A DNA stretch of 64,000 nucleotides, taken from assembly GCA_963849305.1 (NCBI GenBank), contig CAWKGV010000007.1, forward strand, positions 1 through 64,000, written 5' to 3'. This document shows, piece by piece, positions 27,343-35,542 of the stretch (positions are counted from its first letter, which is position 1; each line of letters starts with the position of its first letter). The notes below the pieces were generated by a model. It was given only the letters and a program-made list of their open reading frames with translations, made no database searches and was not told the DNA's origin. Source of the stretch: CAWKGV01 sp963849305 (lineage in GTDB: Bacteria > Pseudomonadota > Alphaproteobacteria > Acetobacterales > Acetobacteraceae). The translations under genes and the position numbers were made by a program.

Positions 27343-28848
27343 ATGAGTTCTCCGCGAACCGAGATACAAATCCGAGAAGACGCGGTCCGGGCGCAAGCCG
27401 ACAGCAGGTGGTCCGACGCGCTGGCCCTCTGGGGAACAGATAAGGCATGCTCTCCTGACGTTCCAGAAGGTTACGCCGGGGTTGGTGTGGCGCTTCAGTT
27501 CCTCAACCGGACTGATGAAGCAGACACAATGCTCCTTGAAGCAGTGAGGCGATTTCCACAGGCGGTCAACATAGCCGTCGAATATGCCCGGGTCGCGCAC
27601 CGCTCCGGTGACTGGGATGCGGCGCTCCATCGCTGGGTAAGGGTTGTCGCGAATTTTCCGAATAATGCGGATGGCTTTGCCGGTACCGGGATCGCGCTCC
27701 AGATGCTTGGGCGCCCTGATGACGCTGATGCGTTCCTGAAGAGTGCATGCGAACGCCTTCCGCAAAGCCCGTCTGTTGCCATTGAGTATGCGCGTGTTCC
27801 GCATCGTTGTGGGGAATGGCCCGAAGCGGCTCAGCGCTGGGAGAGCGTAGTTGGGAGCTTTCCGGACAACCCGGAGGGTTATTCCGGCTATGGTGTGGCT
27901 CTTCAGCAGTTGGGACGTAACACGGATGCGGAGGATTTGCTGAGACGGGCCGTCGAGCGGTTTCCTTCGACTCAGCAGCTTGCTATTGAGTATGCTCGCG
28001 TTGCCGAGCAGCGCAACGACTGGCCCGAGGCGCAGCGTCGATGGAACCTGGCGATGAGTTGCTTCCCTCAAGACCAGACCATTTTAGAGGGGGTCGGGCG
28101 CAGCCAATTCCACGCGCAAGTGCATATCTTGGATGAGAGCGGGAAGGAAACACCCTCACAGATTGAATTAGGCGCTGCGAACACGGCAACTGAGGTGATG
28201 ATGCGCTTTGAGAGCCTTGGGTCGGGATGTGAGTTCGGTCTTGTTCAGCGGCACTACGGGGCCGAGCCGCTCGGATTGTTGAGGTGGGGAGCAATCCCCC
28301 CGTTGGCATTGGCCGAGGCGCTTAGAGCAAAATTCCTGGGCCTAGGGAACCCTGAAAATGTTTGTCTCTTCGAATTCGGAGACAGCAAGGAGTACTTCTT
28401 CCGCGACACACGATTTTCTTTGGAGATGCACACCTTCATCCCCGCCGCACGGGCCGATTACGACCGGGTTTTCGCGCAACAATGCCGGCGTGCGCAATAT
28501 CTCGCGCGCAAGCTGCTGGATGACCTCGAACATCACGACGAGTCTTCTAAGGTCTTCGTTTACAAAAGGCATGTCGGATCATTGTCCGATGACGAAATTG
28601 CAGCCATCCATTGGGCTTTGAGGCGTTTCGGAGAGCATGTTCTTTTGTGCCTCAGACCAGAGTGTGACGGCCATCCAAACGGTACATTGGTGGATCAAGG
28701 AGATGGTCTCCTAATCGGGTATCTGGATGCCCTGTCGCCTACTTCCAATGCGAAGGAAATTAAGTACTCGTCCTGGGCTGACATGTGCCACAAGGCCTAC
28801 CGTTTGGTACGACAGCGTTGGTCCAGCAGCGGTTTGAAATCAGCATAA
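27343..28848 (+). CDS. TPR-repeat protein with unrecognised C-terminal domain
   Basis: A 501-residue soluble protein. Residues about 10-260 consist of tandem 68-residue units, each two TPR hairpins: AVEYARVAHRSGDWDAALHR, then AIEYARVPHRCGEWPEAAQR and AIEYARVAEQRNDWPEAQRR. Residues about 285-500 form a distinct domain starting MMRFESLGSGCEFGLVQRHY and containing LGLLRWGAIPP and SLEMHTFIP. I know such a GsxCEFG domain from hypothetical proteins near polysaccharide genes but cannot name it. Its ATG overlaps the end of the sulfotransferase gene. A role in glycan assembly is inferred from neighbours only. Confidence 0.75.
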   Translation: MSSPRTEIQIREDAVRAQADSRWSDALALWGTDKACSPDVPEGYAGVGVALQFLNRTDEADTMLLEAVRRFPQAVNIAVEYARVAHRSGDWDAALHRWVRVVANFPNNADGFAGTGIALQMLGRPDDADAFLKSACERLPQSPSVAIEYARVPHRCGEWPEAAQRWESVVGSFPDNPEGYSGYGVALQQLGRNTDAEDLLRRAVERFPSTQQLAIEYARVAEQRNDWPEAQRRWNLAMSCFPQDQTILEGVGRSQFHAQVHILDESGKETPSQIELGAANTATEVMMRFESLGSGCEFGLVQRHYGAEPLGLLRWGAIPPLALAEALRAKFLGLGNPENVCLFEFGDSKEYFFRDTRFSLEMHTFIPAARADYDRVFAQQCRRAQYLARKLLDDLEHHDESSKVFVYKRHVGSLSDDEIAAIHWALRRFGEHVLLCLRPECDGHPNGTLVDQGDGLLIGYLDALSPTSNAKEIKYSSWADMCHKAYRLVRQRWSSSGLKSA

Positions 28849-29061
28849 TCGGACAGCCACAACACCGACCCTCTTCAAAGCGCCGAGTATTTTGCGGCCG
28901 GCACGCTCCACTCAATTTATGCCCCCGCTTAAGCAGCCGGATCGCTTCTGGCGACCAGCAACTTGACCCCCCATCCCACCCCGGCAAGAATGTTTCCGCC
29001 CAACGCGCCCGCCGGCCGGCGAGTGCAACGATGCGCGCATGCGCGCCACGCAGGAGACAGC

Positions 29062-29958
29062 ATGCCGAGTCTCAGCTACGCCTCCCCAACAACCGTGAAC
29101 GAAGCGGTCGCCCTTCTGGCCGGTGCCTCGGGCCTCGCCAAAGTCCTGTCGGGCGGCACGGACCTGCTGGTCCAGCTCCGCTCCGGCCGGGTGCAGCCCA
29201 ACCTGATCGTCGATACCAAGAAAATCCCCGACATCATCGGCATCCGCGAGGACGCGGGAGGCTTCGTGATCGGCGCCGCCACGCCGGGGGCCGATCTTGA
29301 AGCCTGCGCACCCCTCAAGCGCGCCTGGCCGGGGGTGGTGGAGGCCATGGACCTGATCGGCTCCACCCAGATCCAGGGCCGCGCCTCCCTCGCCGGCAAC
29401 CTGTGCAACGCCTCGCCCGCCGCCGACAGCGTGCCGGCGATGATCGCCGCCGGGGCCGTCGCCGTGATCGTCGGCTCGGACGGCAAGCGCGAGGCCCCGG
29501 TCGAGGCGATCGTCACCGGCCCAGGCCGCACCTCGCTCGGGCGCGACGAGTTCGTGCTCGAATTCCGCCTGCCGCCGCGCCCGCCGCATTCGGGCGACGC
29601 CTATCTGCGCTTCATCCCGCGCACCGAGATGGACATCGCCGTCGTCGGCTGCGGCGTGAGCGTCACGCTGGACGCGAACGGCGCCTGCACCGCCGCGCGC
29701 GTCTGCCTGGGCGCGGTGGCGCCAACGCCGCTGCTGGTCAAGGATGCGGCCGACGCGCTGATCGGCCACACGCTCGACGCGCCGACGCTCGCCAGGCTGG
29801 ATGCCGCCGCGCAAGCCGCGTGCCGGCCGATCGACGATAAGCGCGGCACCATCGAATATCGCACCAAGGTGGCCGGCGTGCTCGCGCGCCGCGCCGCCGC
29901 CATCGCATTCGAGCGCGCCCAAAAGGGCAATGCCACTGCCGGCGCCGAGGGACAATGA
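29062..29958 (+). CDS. Molybdenum hydroxylase FAD-binding (medium) subunit
   Basis: A 298-residue subunit of a xanthine dehydrogenase-family enzyme that carries electrons from the iron-sulfur subunit to FAD. FAD motifs: AKVLSGGTDLLVQLRSG and IQGRASLAGNLCNASPAAD, matching the AGGTDL and TIGGN signatures. The C-terminal CO-dehydrogenase flavoprotein domain follows. The ATG at 29062 has AGGAG upstream. The stop overlaps the next start, and the three subunits are arranged medium-small-large. Confidence 0.93.
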   Translation: MPSLSYASPTTVNEAVALLAGASGLAKVLSGGTDLLVQLRSGRVQPNLIVDTKKIPDIIGIREDAGGFVIGAATPGADLEACAPLKRAWPGVVEAMDLIGSTQIQGRASLAGNLCNASPAADSVPAMIAAGAVAVIVGSDGKREAPVEAIVTGPGRTSLGRDEFVLEFRLPPRPPHSGDAYLRFIPRTEMDIAVVGCGVSVTLDANGACTAARVCLGAVAPTPLLVKDAADALIGHTLDAPTLARLDAAAQAACRPIDDKRGTIEYRTKVAGVLARRAAAIAFERAQKGNATAGAEGQ

Positions 29959-30470
29959 TGAGCAAGCACCACGTCAGCACCACGATCAACGGCGAGCCGG
30001 TCGAGTTCCTCTGCGAGACGCAGGAGACCATGCTCGATGTGCTGCGCAACACGCTAAACCTCACCGGCAGCAAGGAAGGCTGCGCCTCCGGCGATTGCGG
30101 CGCGTGCAGCATCATCTGCGATGGCAAGCTGGTTTGCTCCTGCCTGATGCTGGGGGTCGAGGCCGAGGGCCGCTCGATGGTCACGGTCGAGGGCATCGCC
30201 GACGGCGAGGAGCTGCATCCGGTGCAGCGCAAGTTCCTGGAGCACGCGGCGCTGCAATGCGGCTTCTGCACGCCGGGGCTGATCGTCGCCTCCAAGGCGC
30301 TGCTGGATGAAAACCCGAACCCGACGGAGGAGGAGGCGCGCTATTGGCTCGCCGGCAATCTCTGCCGTTGCACCGGATACGACAAGGTCATCGCGGCGGT
30401 GCTGGACGCGGCCGCCGAAATGCGCGGGGAAGCCCAAGGGCAATCCCAAAGGCAAGCGAGGTCAGCATGA
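29955..30470 (+). CDS. Molybdenum hydroxylase [2Fe-2S] small subunit
   Basis: A 171-residue protein with two 2Fe-2S domains. The plant-ferredoxin-type cluster is bound by GCASGDCGACSIICDG plus a later Cys, and the second four-helix cluster by CGFCTPGLIV and GNLCRCTGYDKVI. It transfers electrons from the molybdenum centre to FAD. It starts inside the FAD subunit's last codons and its stop overlaps the large-subunit ATG, so all three are translationally coupled. Confidence 0.95.
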   Translation: MMSKHHVSTTINGEPVEFLCETQETMLDVLRNTLNLTGSKEGCASGDCGACSIICDGKLVCSCLMLGVEAEGRSMVTVEGIADGEELHPVQRKFLEHAALQCGFCTPGLIVASKALLDENPNPTEEEARYWLAGNLCRCTGYDKVIAAVLDAAAEMRGEAQGQSQRQARSA

Positions 30471-32746
30471 ACTACATCGTCTCCAAGCCGGAGCTGAAGG
30501 TCGTCGGCACCCGCCCGGTGCGCCCGGACGGCGTGGACAAGGTGACGGGGCGCGCGACCTTCGGCGCCGACATGGTCCTGCCCGGCATGTTGTGGGGCAA
30601 GGTGAAGCGCAGCCCGCACGCGCATGCCCGGATCGTTGCCATCGACACCGAGAAGGCGCTGAAGCTGCCGGGCGTGAAGGCAATCGCGACCGCCGCTGAT
30701 TTCCCGGAGATCGCCTCGGAGGAGGCGTTCGTCGGCGAGGGGCCGATGAACTTCCGCGACCTGTCGGTGAACTGCATGGCGCGTGGCAAGGCGCTGTACG
30801 AGGGCCACGCGGTCGCGGCGGTGGCGGCGATCTCGCAGGCGGTCGCCGACGAAGCCCTGGAGCTGATCGAGGTCGATTACGAGGTGCTGCCGCACGTCAT
30901 CGACGTCGAGGAGGCGATGCAGCCCGACGCGCCGGTGCTGCACGACGATTTGTTCACCTCGGGCGTCGAGCCGGCGCCGAGCCAGCCCTCCAACATCGCC
31001 AAGCGGGTCTATTTCGCCAAGGGCGACATCGCGGCGGGGTTTCGCGATGCCGAGGTGGTGGTGGAAGGACGCTACACCACCAAGCCGGTGCATCAGGCCT
31101 ATATCGAGCCCCATGCCTGCGTCGTGAGCGTGGCCGCCGACGGCCAGGCGCAGGTGTACAGTTCGAGCCAAGGCCAGTTCATGGTGCGCGCTTACTGCGC
31201 CAAGCTGCTGGGCTGGGACATCTCGGCGATCCGCGCGGTGCCGCTGGAGATCGGCGGCGGGTTTGGCGGCAAGACGCTGGTCTATTTGGAGCCGGTGGCC
31301 CTGGCGCTGGCCAAGAAGTCCGGCCGGCCGGTGAAGATGGTGATGACGCGCGAGGAGGTGTTCCGCGCCTCCGGCCCCACATCCGGGGCCGCGATCGAGG
31401 TGAGGATCGGCGCGCGGCGCGACGGCAGCATCGTGGCCGTGCGGCAGGTGCTGAAATACCAGGCCGGCGCCTTCCCCGGCTCGCCGATCGGGCCGGGCTG
31501 CATGTGCGGTTTCGCCATGTACGACCTGCCGAATGTCGAGGTGATCGGCTACGACGTGGTGTCCAACCGCCCGAAGGTCGCGGCGTATCGCGCGCCTGGC
31601 GCGCCGATGTCCTCGTTCGCGGTGGAGAGCGCGCTCGATGATCTTGCCCGCAAGCTTGAAATGGACCCGATCGCGCTGCGCGAGAAGAACGGTGTGCGCA
31701 ACGGCAGCAAAAGCCATTATGGGCCGAGCTTCCGCGACATCGGCTTCCTGGAGACGATCGCGGCGGCGAAGGACCATCCGCATTACCGCGCCCCGCTCGG
31801 CCCCAACCAAGGCCGGGGCGTGGCGTGCGGGTTCTGGTTCAACATCGGCGGCGAATCCTCCGGGGCCGTGCATATCAACGAGGACGGAACGGCCGTGGTG
31901 GTGTCGGGCAATCCCGATATCGGCGGCTCGCGCGCCTCGATGGCGATGATGGCGGCCGAGGTGCTGGGCATCCCGGTGGATAAGGTGCGCCCGATCGTGG
32001 GCGACACGAGTTCGATCGGGTTCTCCCATCTCACCGGCGGCAGCCGCGTGACCTTCGCCACCGGGATGGCGGTGACGCAGGCGGCCGAGCGGGTCGTGGA
32101 CCAGCTCAAGGCACGCGCCGCGGCGATCTGGGAGATCCCAGCCGAGGCGGTGGAGTGGCGGGACGGCGCGGCCTACCCGGCCGGCGCCAATGCCGGCGGG
32201 TTCGAGCCGCTGAGCCTGGCCGAGATCGCGCTCAAGGCCGGGCGCACCGGCGGGCCGATCTCATCGGAGGTGTCGATCAACGCGCAGGGCGCGGGGCCGG
32301 GTTTCGGCTGCCACATTTGCGACGTGGAGGTGGACCGGGAGACCGGGCGGGTGACGATCCTGCGTTACACGGCGGTGCAGGACGTGGGCAAGGCGATCCA
32401 CCCGAGCTATGTGGAGGGCCAGATCCAGGGCGGTGCAGCGCAAGGCATTGGCTGGGCGCTGAATGAGGAATACATCTACGACGCCCAGGGGCGGATGGAG
32501 AATCCCGGCTTCCTCGACTACCGGGTGCCGGTCGCCTCCGACCTGCCGTACATCGAGGCGGTGATGGTGGAGGTGCCGAACCCGCGCCATCCGTTTGGCG
32601 CGCGGGGTGTGGGCGAGGTGCCGATCGTGCCGCCGATGGCGGCGGTGGGGAATGCGATCCGCGATGCGATCGGCCTGCGGATGACCGATCTGCCGATGTC
32701 GCCGCCGAAGCTGCGCGCGGCGCTGGATGCGGCTGGAGGCGGCTGA
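30467..32746 (+). CDS. Molybdenum hydroxylase molybdopterin-binding large subunit
   Basis: A 759-residue xanthine dehydrogenase-family catalytic subunit. N-terminal a/b hammerhead domain (VRPDGVDKVTGRATFGADM), then IGGGFGGKTL binding the cofactor, AYRAPGAPMSSFAVESALDD in the active-site loop, and GARGVGEVPIVPP with the catalytic Glu near the end. The loop lacks AYxCSFR, so it is not a form I CO dehydrogenase. Likely substrates are aldehydes, purines or N-heterocycles; sequence alone does not decide. I chose the ATG at 30467, which overlaps the small-subunit stop. Confidence 0.94.
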   Translation: MNYIVSKPELKVVGTRPVRPDGVDKVTGRATFGADMVLPGMLWGKVKRSPHAHARIVAIDTEKALKLPGVKAIATAADFPEIASEEAFVGEGPMNFRDLSVNCMARGKALYEGHAVAAVAAISQAVADEALELIEVDYEVLPHVIDVEEAMQPDAPVLHDDLFTSGVEPAPSQPSNIAKRVYFAKGDIAAGFRDAEVVVEGRYTTKPVHQAYIEPHACVVSVAADGQAQVYSSSQGQFMVRAYCAKLLGWDISAIRAVPLEIGGGFGGKTLVYLEPVALALAKKSGRPVKMVMTREEVFRASGPTSGAAIEVRIGARRDGSIVAVRQVLKYQAGAFPGSPIGPGCMCGFAMYDLPNVEVIGYDVVSNRPKVAAYRAPGAPMSSFAVESALDDLARKLEMDPIALREKNGVRNGSKSHYGPSFRDIGFLETIAAAKDHPHYRAPLGPNQGRGVACGFWFNIGGESSGAVHINEDGTAVVVSGNPDIGGSRASMAMMAAEVLGIPVDKVRPIVGDTSSIGFSHLTGGSRVTFATGMAVTQAAERVVDQLKARAAAIWEIPAEAVEWRDGAAYPAGANAGGFEPLSLAEIALKAGRTGGPISSEVSINAQGAGPGFGCHICDVEVDRETGRVTILRYTAVQDVGKAIHPSYVEGQIQGGAAQGIGWALNEEYIYDAQGRMENPGFLDYRVPVASDLPYIEAVMVEVPNPRHPFGARGVGEVPIVPPMAAVGNAIRDAIGLRMTDLPMSPPKLRAALDAAGGG

Positions 32747-32995
32747 TTGCCCCATATCGTCCTTTCAGGCTCGTCCTGCCAGCGGTTCACCGCCGGCAGG
32801 ACGGAGCTTGACGTGACGGCGCGGACCTTCCGCCAGTTGGTGCGCGAACTGGACACGCGGTTCCCGGGCCTCGGCCGGCAAGTCGAGGAGGGAATGGCGA
32901 TCGCGATCGACGGGGTGATCTACCAGGACGCATACGCGGCGGCGCTGGAGGAGGGAAGCGAGGTCTATCTCATTCCGAAGATCGCGGGTGGCTGA
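32747..32995 (+). CDS. ThiS/MoaD-like ubiquitin-fold protein
   Basis: An 82-residue protein starting with TTG directly at the stop of the large subunit. The beta-grasp pattern ends in SEVYLIPKIAGG, with the C-terminal Gly-Gly used for thiocarboxylation in MoaD and ThiS sulfur carriers. TFRQLVRELDTRFPGLGRQV is the expected helix region. Its position as the fourth gene of a molybdenum hydroxylase operon suggests a dedicated sulfur carrier, perhaps for cofactor sulfuration, but this is inference. Confidence 0.82.
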   Translation: MPHIVLSGSSCQRFTAGRTELDVTARTFRQLVRELDTRFPGLGRQVEEGMAIAIDGVIYQDAYAAALEEGSEVYLIPKIAGG

Positions 32996-33025
32996 CCCCT
33001 TCCGCTCCACGTGCTCGGAAGCTAA

Positions 33026-34465
33026 TCACGGTGACATCTCGTCCAGCGCCCGGCCGCGGGCGCGGACGCCGAACTGGGCGATAACGGCTCCGAGCACCAG
33101 AAAGGCGCTGATCACCAGTAGCCCTTTGAGCGCGCCCAATCGCGGCATCAGTGGGGCGAGGTAGATCAGGCCGATACCGCCGCCGATATGCCCGAGCCCG
33201 TCCACCAGCGCGAAGCCGGTGGTGCGCGCGCGGGTCGGATAGTTCTCGGTGGTCCAGGCGTATGCGATCGGCACCCACACGTTGAAGCCGAAGAAGACGA
33301 TGACGGAGCCGATCACGCTCGCCCACATCAAATTGCCCGCCGCGCCGGTGATCGCGGCGCCGACCACGGTGATCGCCGCCGCGATCGGCAGCCATCCCTT
33401 GCGCTCGATTCGATCGCCCCAGGCATAGGCGGCCAGCGCGCAGAGCACGAACCCTGCGGTGCCGATCGCGGTGATCAGCCCGGCCTCCGGCGGCGGATAC
33501 CCGGCGGCGGCTAGAACCGTCGTGAACCCGGCGGCGAAGCCATAGACCGTGATGTAGCTGGCGAACCACATCGCCAGAAGGACGACCGTGCGCCAGATGT
33601 AAGTCGGGCTGGAGAAGATCGCGCGGTAGGCCATTGCCTCGGAAACCGGCAGGAGCGCGGCTGGCCGCGTCACCGGGGAGAGCGGATGGTGCAGGCGGGC
33701 CCGCGCCTCCATAGCGGCCACCACCGCATCCGCCTCGTCCAACCGCCCGCGCGAGACCAGCCAACGGGCTGATTCCGGCAATTGGAAACGCAGCAGCACG
33801 CCAACCAGCGCCAACAGGCCCCCAACGACGTACATGATCCGCCAGCCATATTCGAAATGCGGTCCGGCGAGGGCGAATGGAATGCCAACCGGCAGCGGAG
33901 TGGGTGGCGTGCATAGGATCAAGCCAAGCCAAATGCCGATCACCGCGCCCACCGCCGAGAAGATGAAGATCAGCCCCGTGTAGCGGGCGCGGCCGGCGGG
34001 GGGCGCCATCTCGTTGATATAGGTGTTGACGATCGCGAGGTCGGCACCGATCCCGATGCCGGTCAGCGTGCGGGCGAACACGAACCAGCCGTAAGTGCCG
34101 ATGGCGGCGGTCCAGACCGAGCCAATGCCGGTCAACAGCATGGTCGCCAGCAGCAGGTCGCGCCGCCCATACCGGTCGCATAGCGGGCTCAGGATCAGCG
34201 TGCCGATCACGTAGCCGATCAGGTTCAGCAACACCGGCAGGCCGATATACTCGGCCGCGGTGTGCGGCGTGCAGCCCGGGACGATGGCGATGCAGGTCTG
34301 AATGAATGAAACGTTGATGTCGAATATGTCGTAGAAGGTGAACAGGAACCCGATCCCGATGATGCCGACGAACAATCCCGGGAGCGACCAGACCGAGATG
34401 CGGTCGAGCCGGGCGATCAGCATCCCGGCGGAGCGGCCGGTAAACTCGACGGGCGCCTGGGCCAT
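33026..34465 (-). CDS. MFS transporter (sugar/aromatic acid porter type)
   Basis: A 479-residue major facilitator with 12 predicted membrane segments. Signature loops are present: DRYGRRDLLLATMLLTG after TM2, a PESARWLVSRGRLDEAD motif after TM6, and DRIERKGW in the second half. These place it in the SP/AAHS-like group of proton symporters for sugars or organic acids. The ATG at 34465 is the start, with GGAAGG just upstream; the longer reading frame has no membrane content. It lies 28 bp downstream of the ABC permease, likely co-transcribed. Confidence 0.87.
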   Translation of the reverse strand: MAQAPVEFTGRSAGMLIARLDRISVWSLPGLFVGIIGIGFLFTFYDIFDINVSFIQTCIAIVPGCTPHTAAEYIGLPVLLNLIGYVIGTLILSPLCDRYGRRDLLLATMLLTGIGSVWTAAIGTYGWFVFARTLTGIGIGADLAIVNTYINEMAPPAGRARYTGLIFIFSAVGAVIGIWLGLILCTPPTPLPVGIPFALAGPHFEYGWRIMYVVGGLLALVGVLLRFQLPESARWLVSRGRLDEADAVVAAMEARARLHHPLSPVTRPAALLPVSEAMAYRAIFSSPTYIWRTVVLLAMWFASYITVYGFAAGFTTVLAAAGYPPPEAGLITAIGTAGFVLCALAAYAWGDRIERKGWLPIAAAITVVGAAITGAAGNLMWASVIGSVIVFFGFNVWVPIAYAWTTENYPTRARTTGFALVDGLGHIGGGIGLIYLAPLMPRLGALKGLLVISAFLVLGAVIAQFGVRARGRALDEMSP

Positions 34466-34493
34466 GTTTCCCTTCCTCGGAGTGGCGGTGCGT

Positions 34494-35531
34494 TCAGCCG
34501 GCCGGCCCGGCCTGCGCGCTGCGCAGCCGCTGCGCATAGACGTTGATGATCAGCGCGATCAGCAGGATCAGGCCGCGAATCAGGATCTTCACGAAGCTGT
34601 CGATGTCCACATGGTCGAGCCCGTTGTTCAGCACGCCGAGCACGAACAGGCCGATGATCGTGTTGCCGATCCCGCCCTGGCCGCCGAACAGGCTGGTGCC
34701 GCCCACTACCACCGCCGAGATCGAATCGAGCAGGTAGGTGTCGAACTCGTTCTGCTGCGCGCTGCCGAAATAAGCAACACCCAACATCCCCGCGACCCCC
34801 GAGCAGACGGCGGAGATGATCATCACCGCCGACAGGATCGCGCGGACGTTCACCCCTGAATACTCGGCGGCCTCGCGGTTGCCGCCCACCATGTACACGT
34901 AGCGCCCGAACCGGGTGTAGGTCAGCACCAGATGACCCGCGAGCAGCGCGAACGCCGCCACCAACACGATCCAAGGCACCGGCCCGAGCGACTTACTGCC
35001 CAGCGTGACCACCAGCTTCGGCACCGCGTAGGCGATCTGGCCGCGCACCAGCAGGGCGCAAATGCCGGCGCCGATTTGCAGCATCGCCAAAGTCATGATG
35101 AACGATGGAATGCCGATGAGGGTCAGCCCAAATGCGTTGATCGCCCCGAGCCCCGCGCAGGCGGCGAGCGCCAGCACGATCGCGACGCCGCCCGGCAGCG
35201 GCAGGTTGCTGATGTTGACGCTTGCATCCTGCGCGGTGAAGAACGCCACCAGGATGCCGGTGGCATTGGCGATGCTGGCCACGCTGAGGTCGATCTCGGC
35301 GCATAGGATGACGAAGGTCAGCCCGACCGCGATGATCCCCGTCACCGACACCTGGGTCAGTATGTTGTAGAAATTGCCCACGGAGACGAAGGACGGGCTG
35401 GCGAGCGAGAAGAACGCCACCAGGCACAACAGCGTGGCGAACGGGGCGATGTTGCGGAGCTGCCCGCGCAGCCATGAGCCCACTCGACCCCGCTCGGGCA
35501 ACACCGCCGCTCTCCCTGCCTGCTCGGACAT
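34494..35531 (-). CDS. Sugar ABC transporter permease, RbsC-like
   Basis: A 345-residue inner-membrane permease of the ribose/xylose/AraH family with about ten hydrophobic segments. VGLTFVILCAEIDLSVASI matches the conserved family motif, as do GRYVYMVGGNREAAEYSGV and SISAVVVGGTSLFGGQGG. Partner of the ATPase and the binding protein upstream. ATG 35531 is preferred; a GTG at 35546 overlapping the ATPase stop (GTGA) is possible. Confidence 0.92.
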   Translation of the reverse strand: MSEQAGRAAVLPERGRVGSWLRGQLRNIAPFATLLCLVAFFSLASPSFVSVGNFYNILTQVSVTGIIAVGLTFVILCAEIDLSVASIANATGILVAFFTAQDASVNISNLPLPGGVAIVLALAACAGLGAINAFGLTLIGIPSFIMTLAMLQIGAGICALLVRGQIAYAVPKLVVTLGSKSLGPVPWIVLVAAFALLAGHLVLTYTRFGRYVYMVGGNREAAEYSGVNVRAILSAVMIISAVCSGVAGMLGVAYFGSAQQNEFDTYLLDSISAVVVGGTSLFGGQGGIGNTIIGLFVLGVLNNGLDHVDIDSFVKILIRGLILLIALIINVYAQRLRSAQAGPAG

Positions 35532-35542
35532 CGTCCGTACCC

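Larger units (their letters stand above)
23858..27346 (+). pseudogene. Sulfotransferase gene interrupted by an IS66-family element
   Basis: The 5' part (from ATG 23858) has the PAPS-binding motif CSYGRSGSSLLMKLLRS. A frame change near 24133 follows, then FLELIGQQGKRAIAEKL up to EALDS at the IS boundary. Beyond the IS the same frame resumes as SSIVRPIFLVRDPRDIFLSV, containing the 3'-phosphate-binding RDPRD motif. Another frame change near 26885-26900 precedes a C-terminal segment with REHMTSLGVKATVQRWRD. Deleting the IS and one 8-bp duplication restores LLLLLEALDSSSIVRPIFL exactly. The end overlaps the next start (ATGA). It would have sulfated a surface glycan. Confidence 0.82.

Noticed and set aside
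30467..32746. Aerobic CO dehydrogenase large subunit
   Set aside because: Subunit layout is similar, but the active-site loop reads AYRAPGAPMSS and lacks the AYxCSFR signature of form I CO dehydrogenases.
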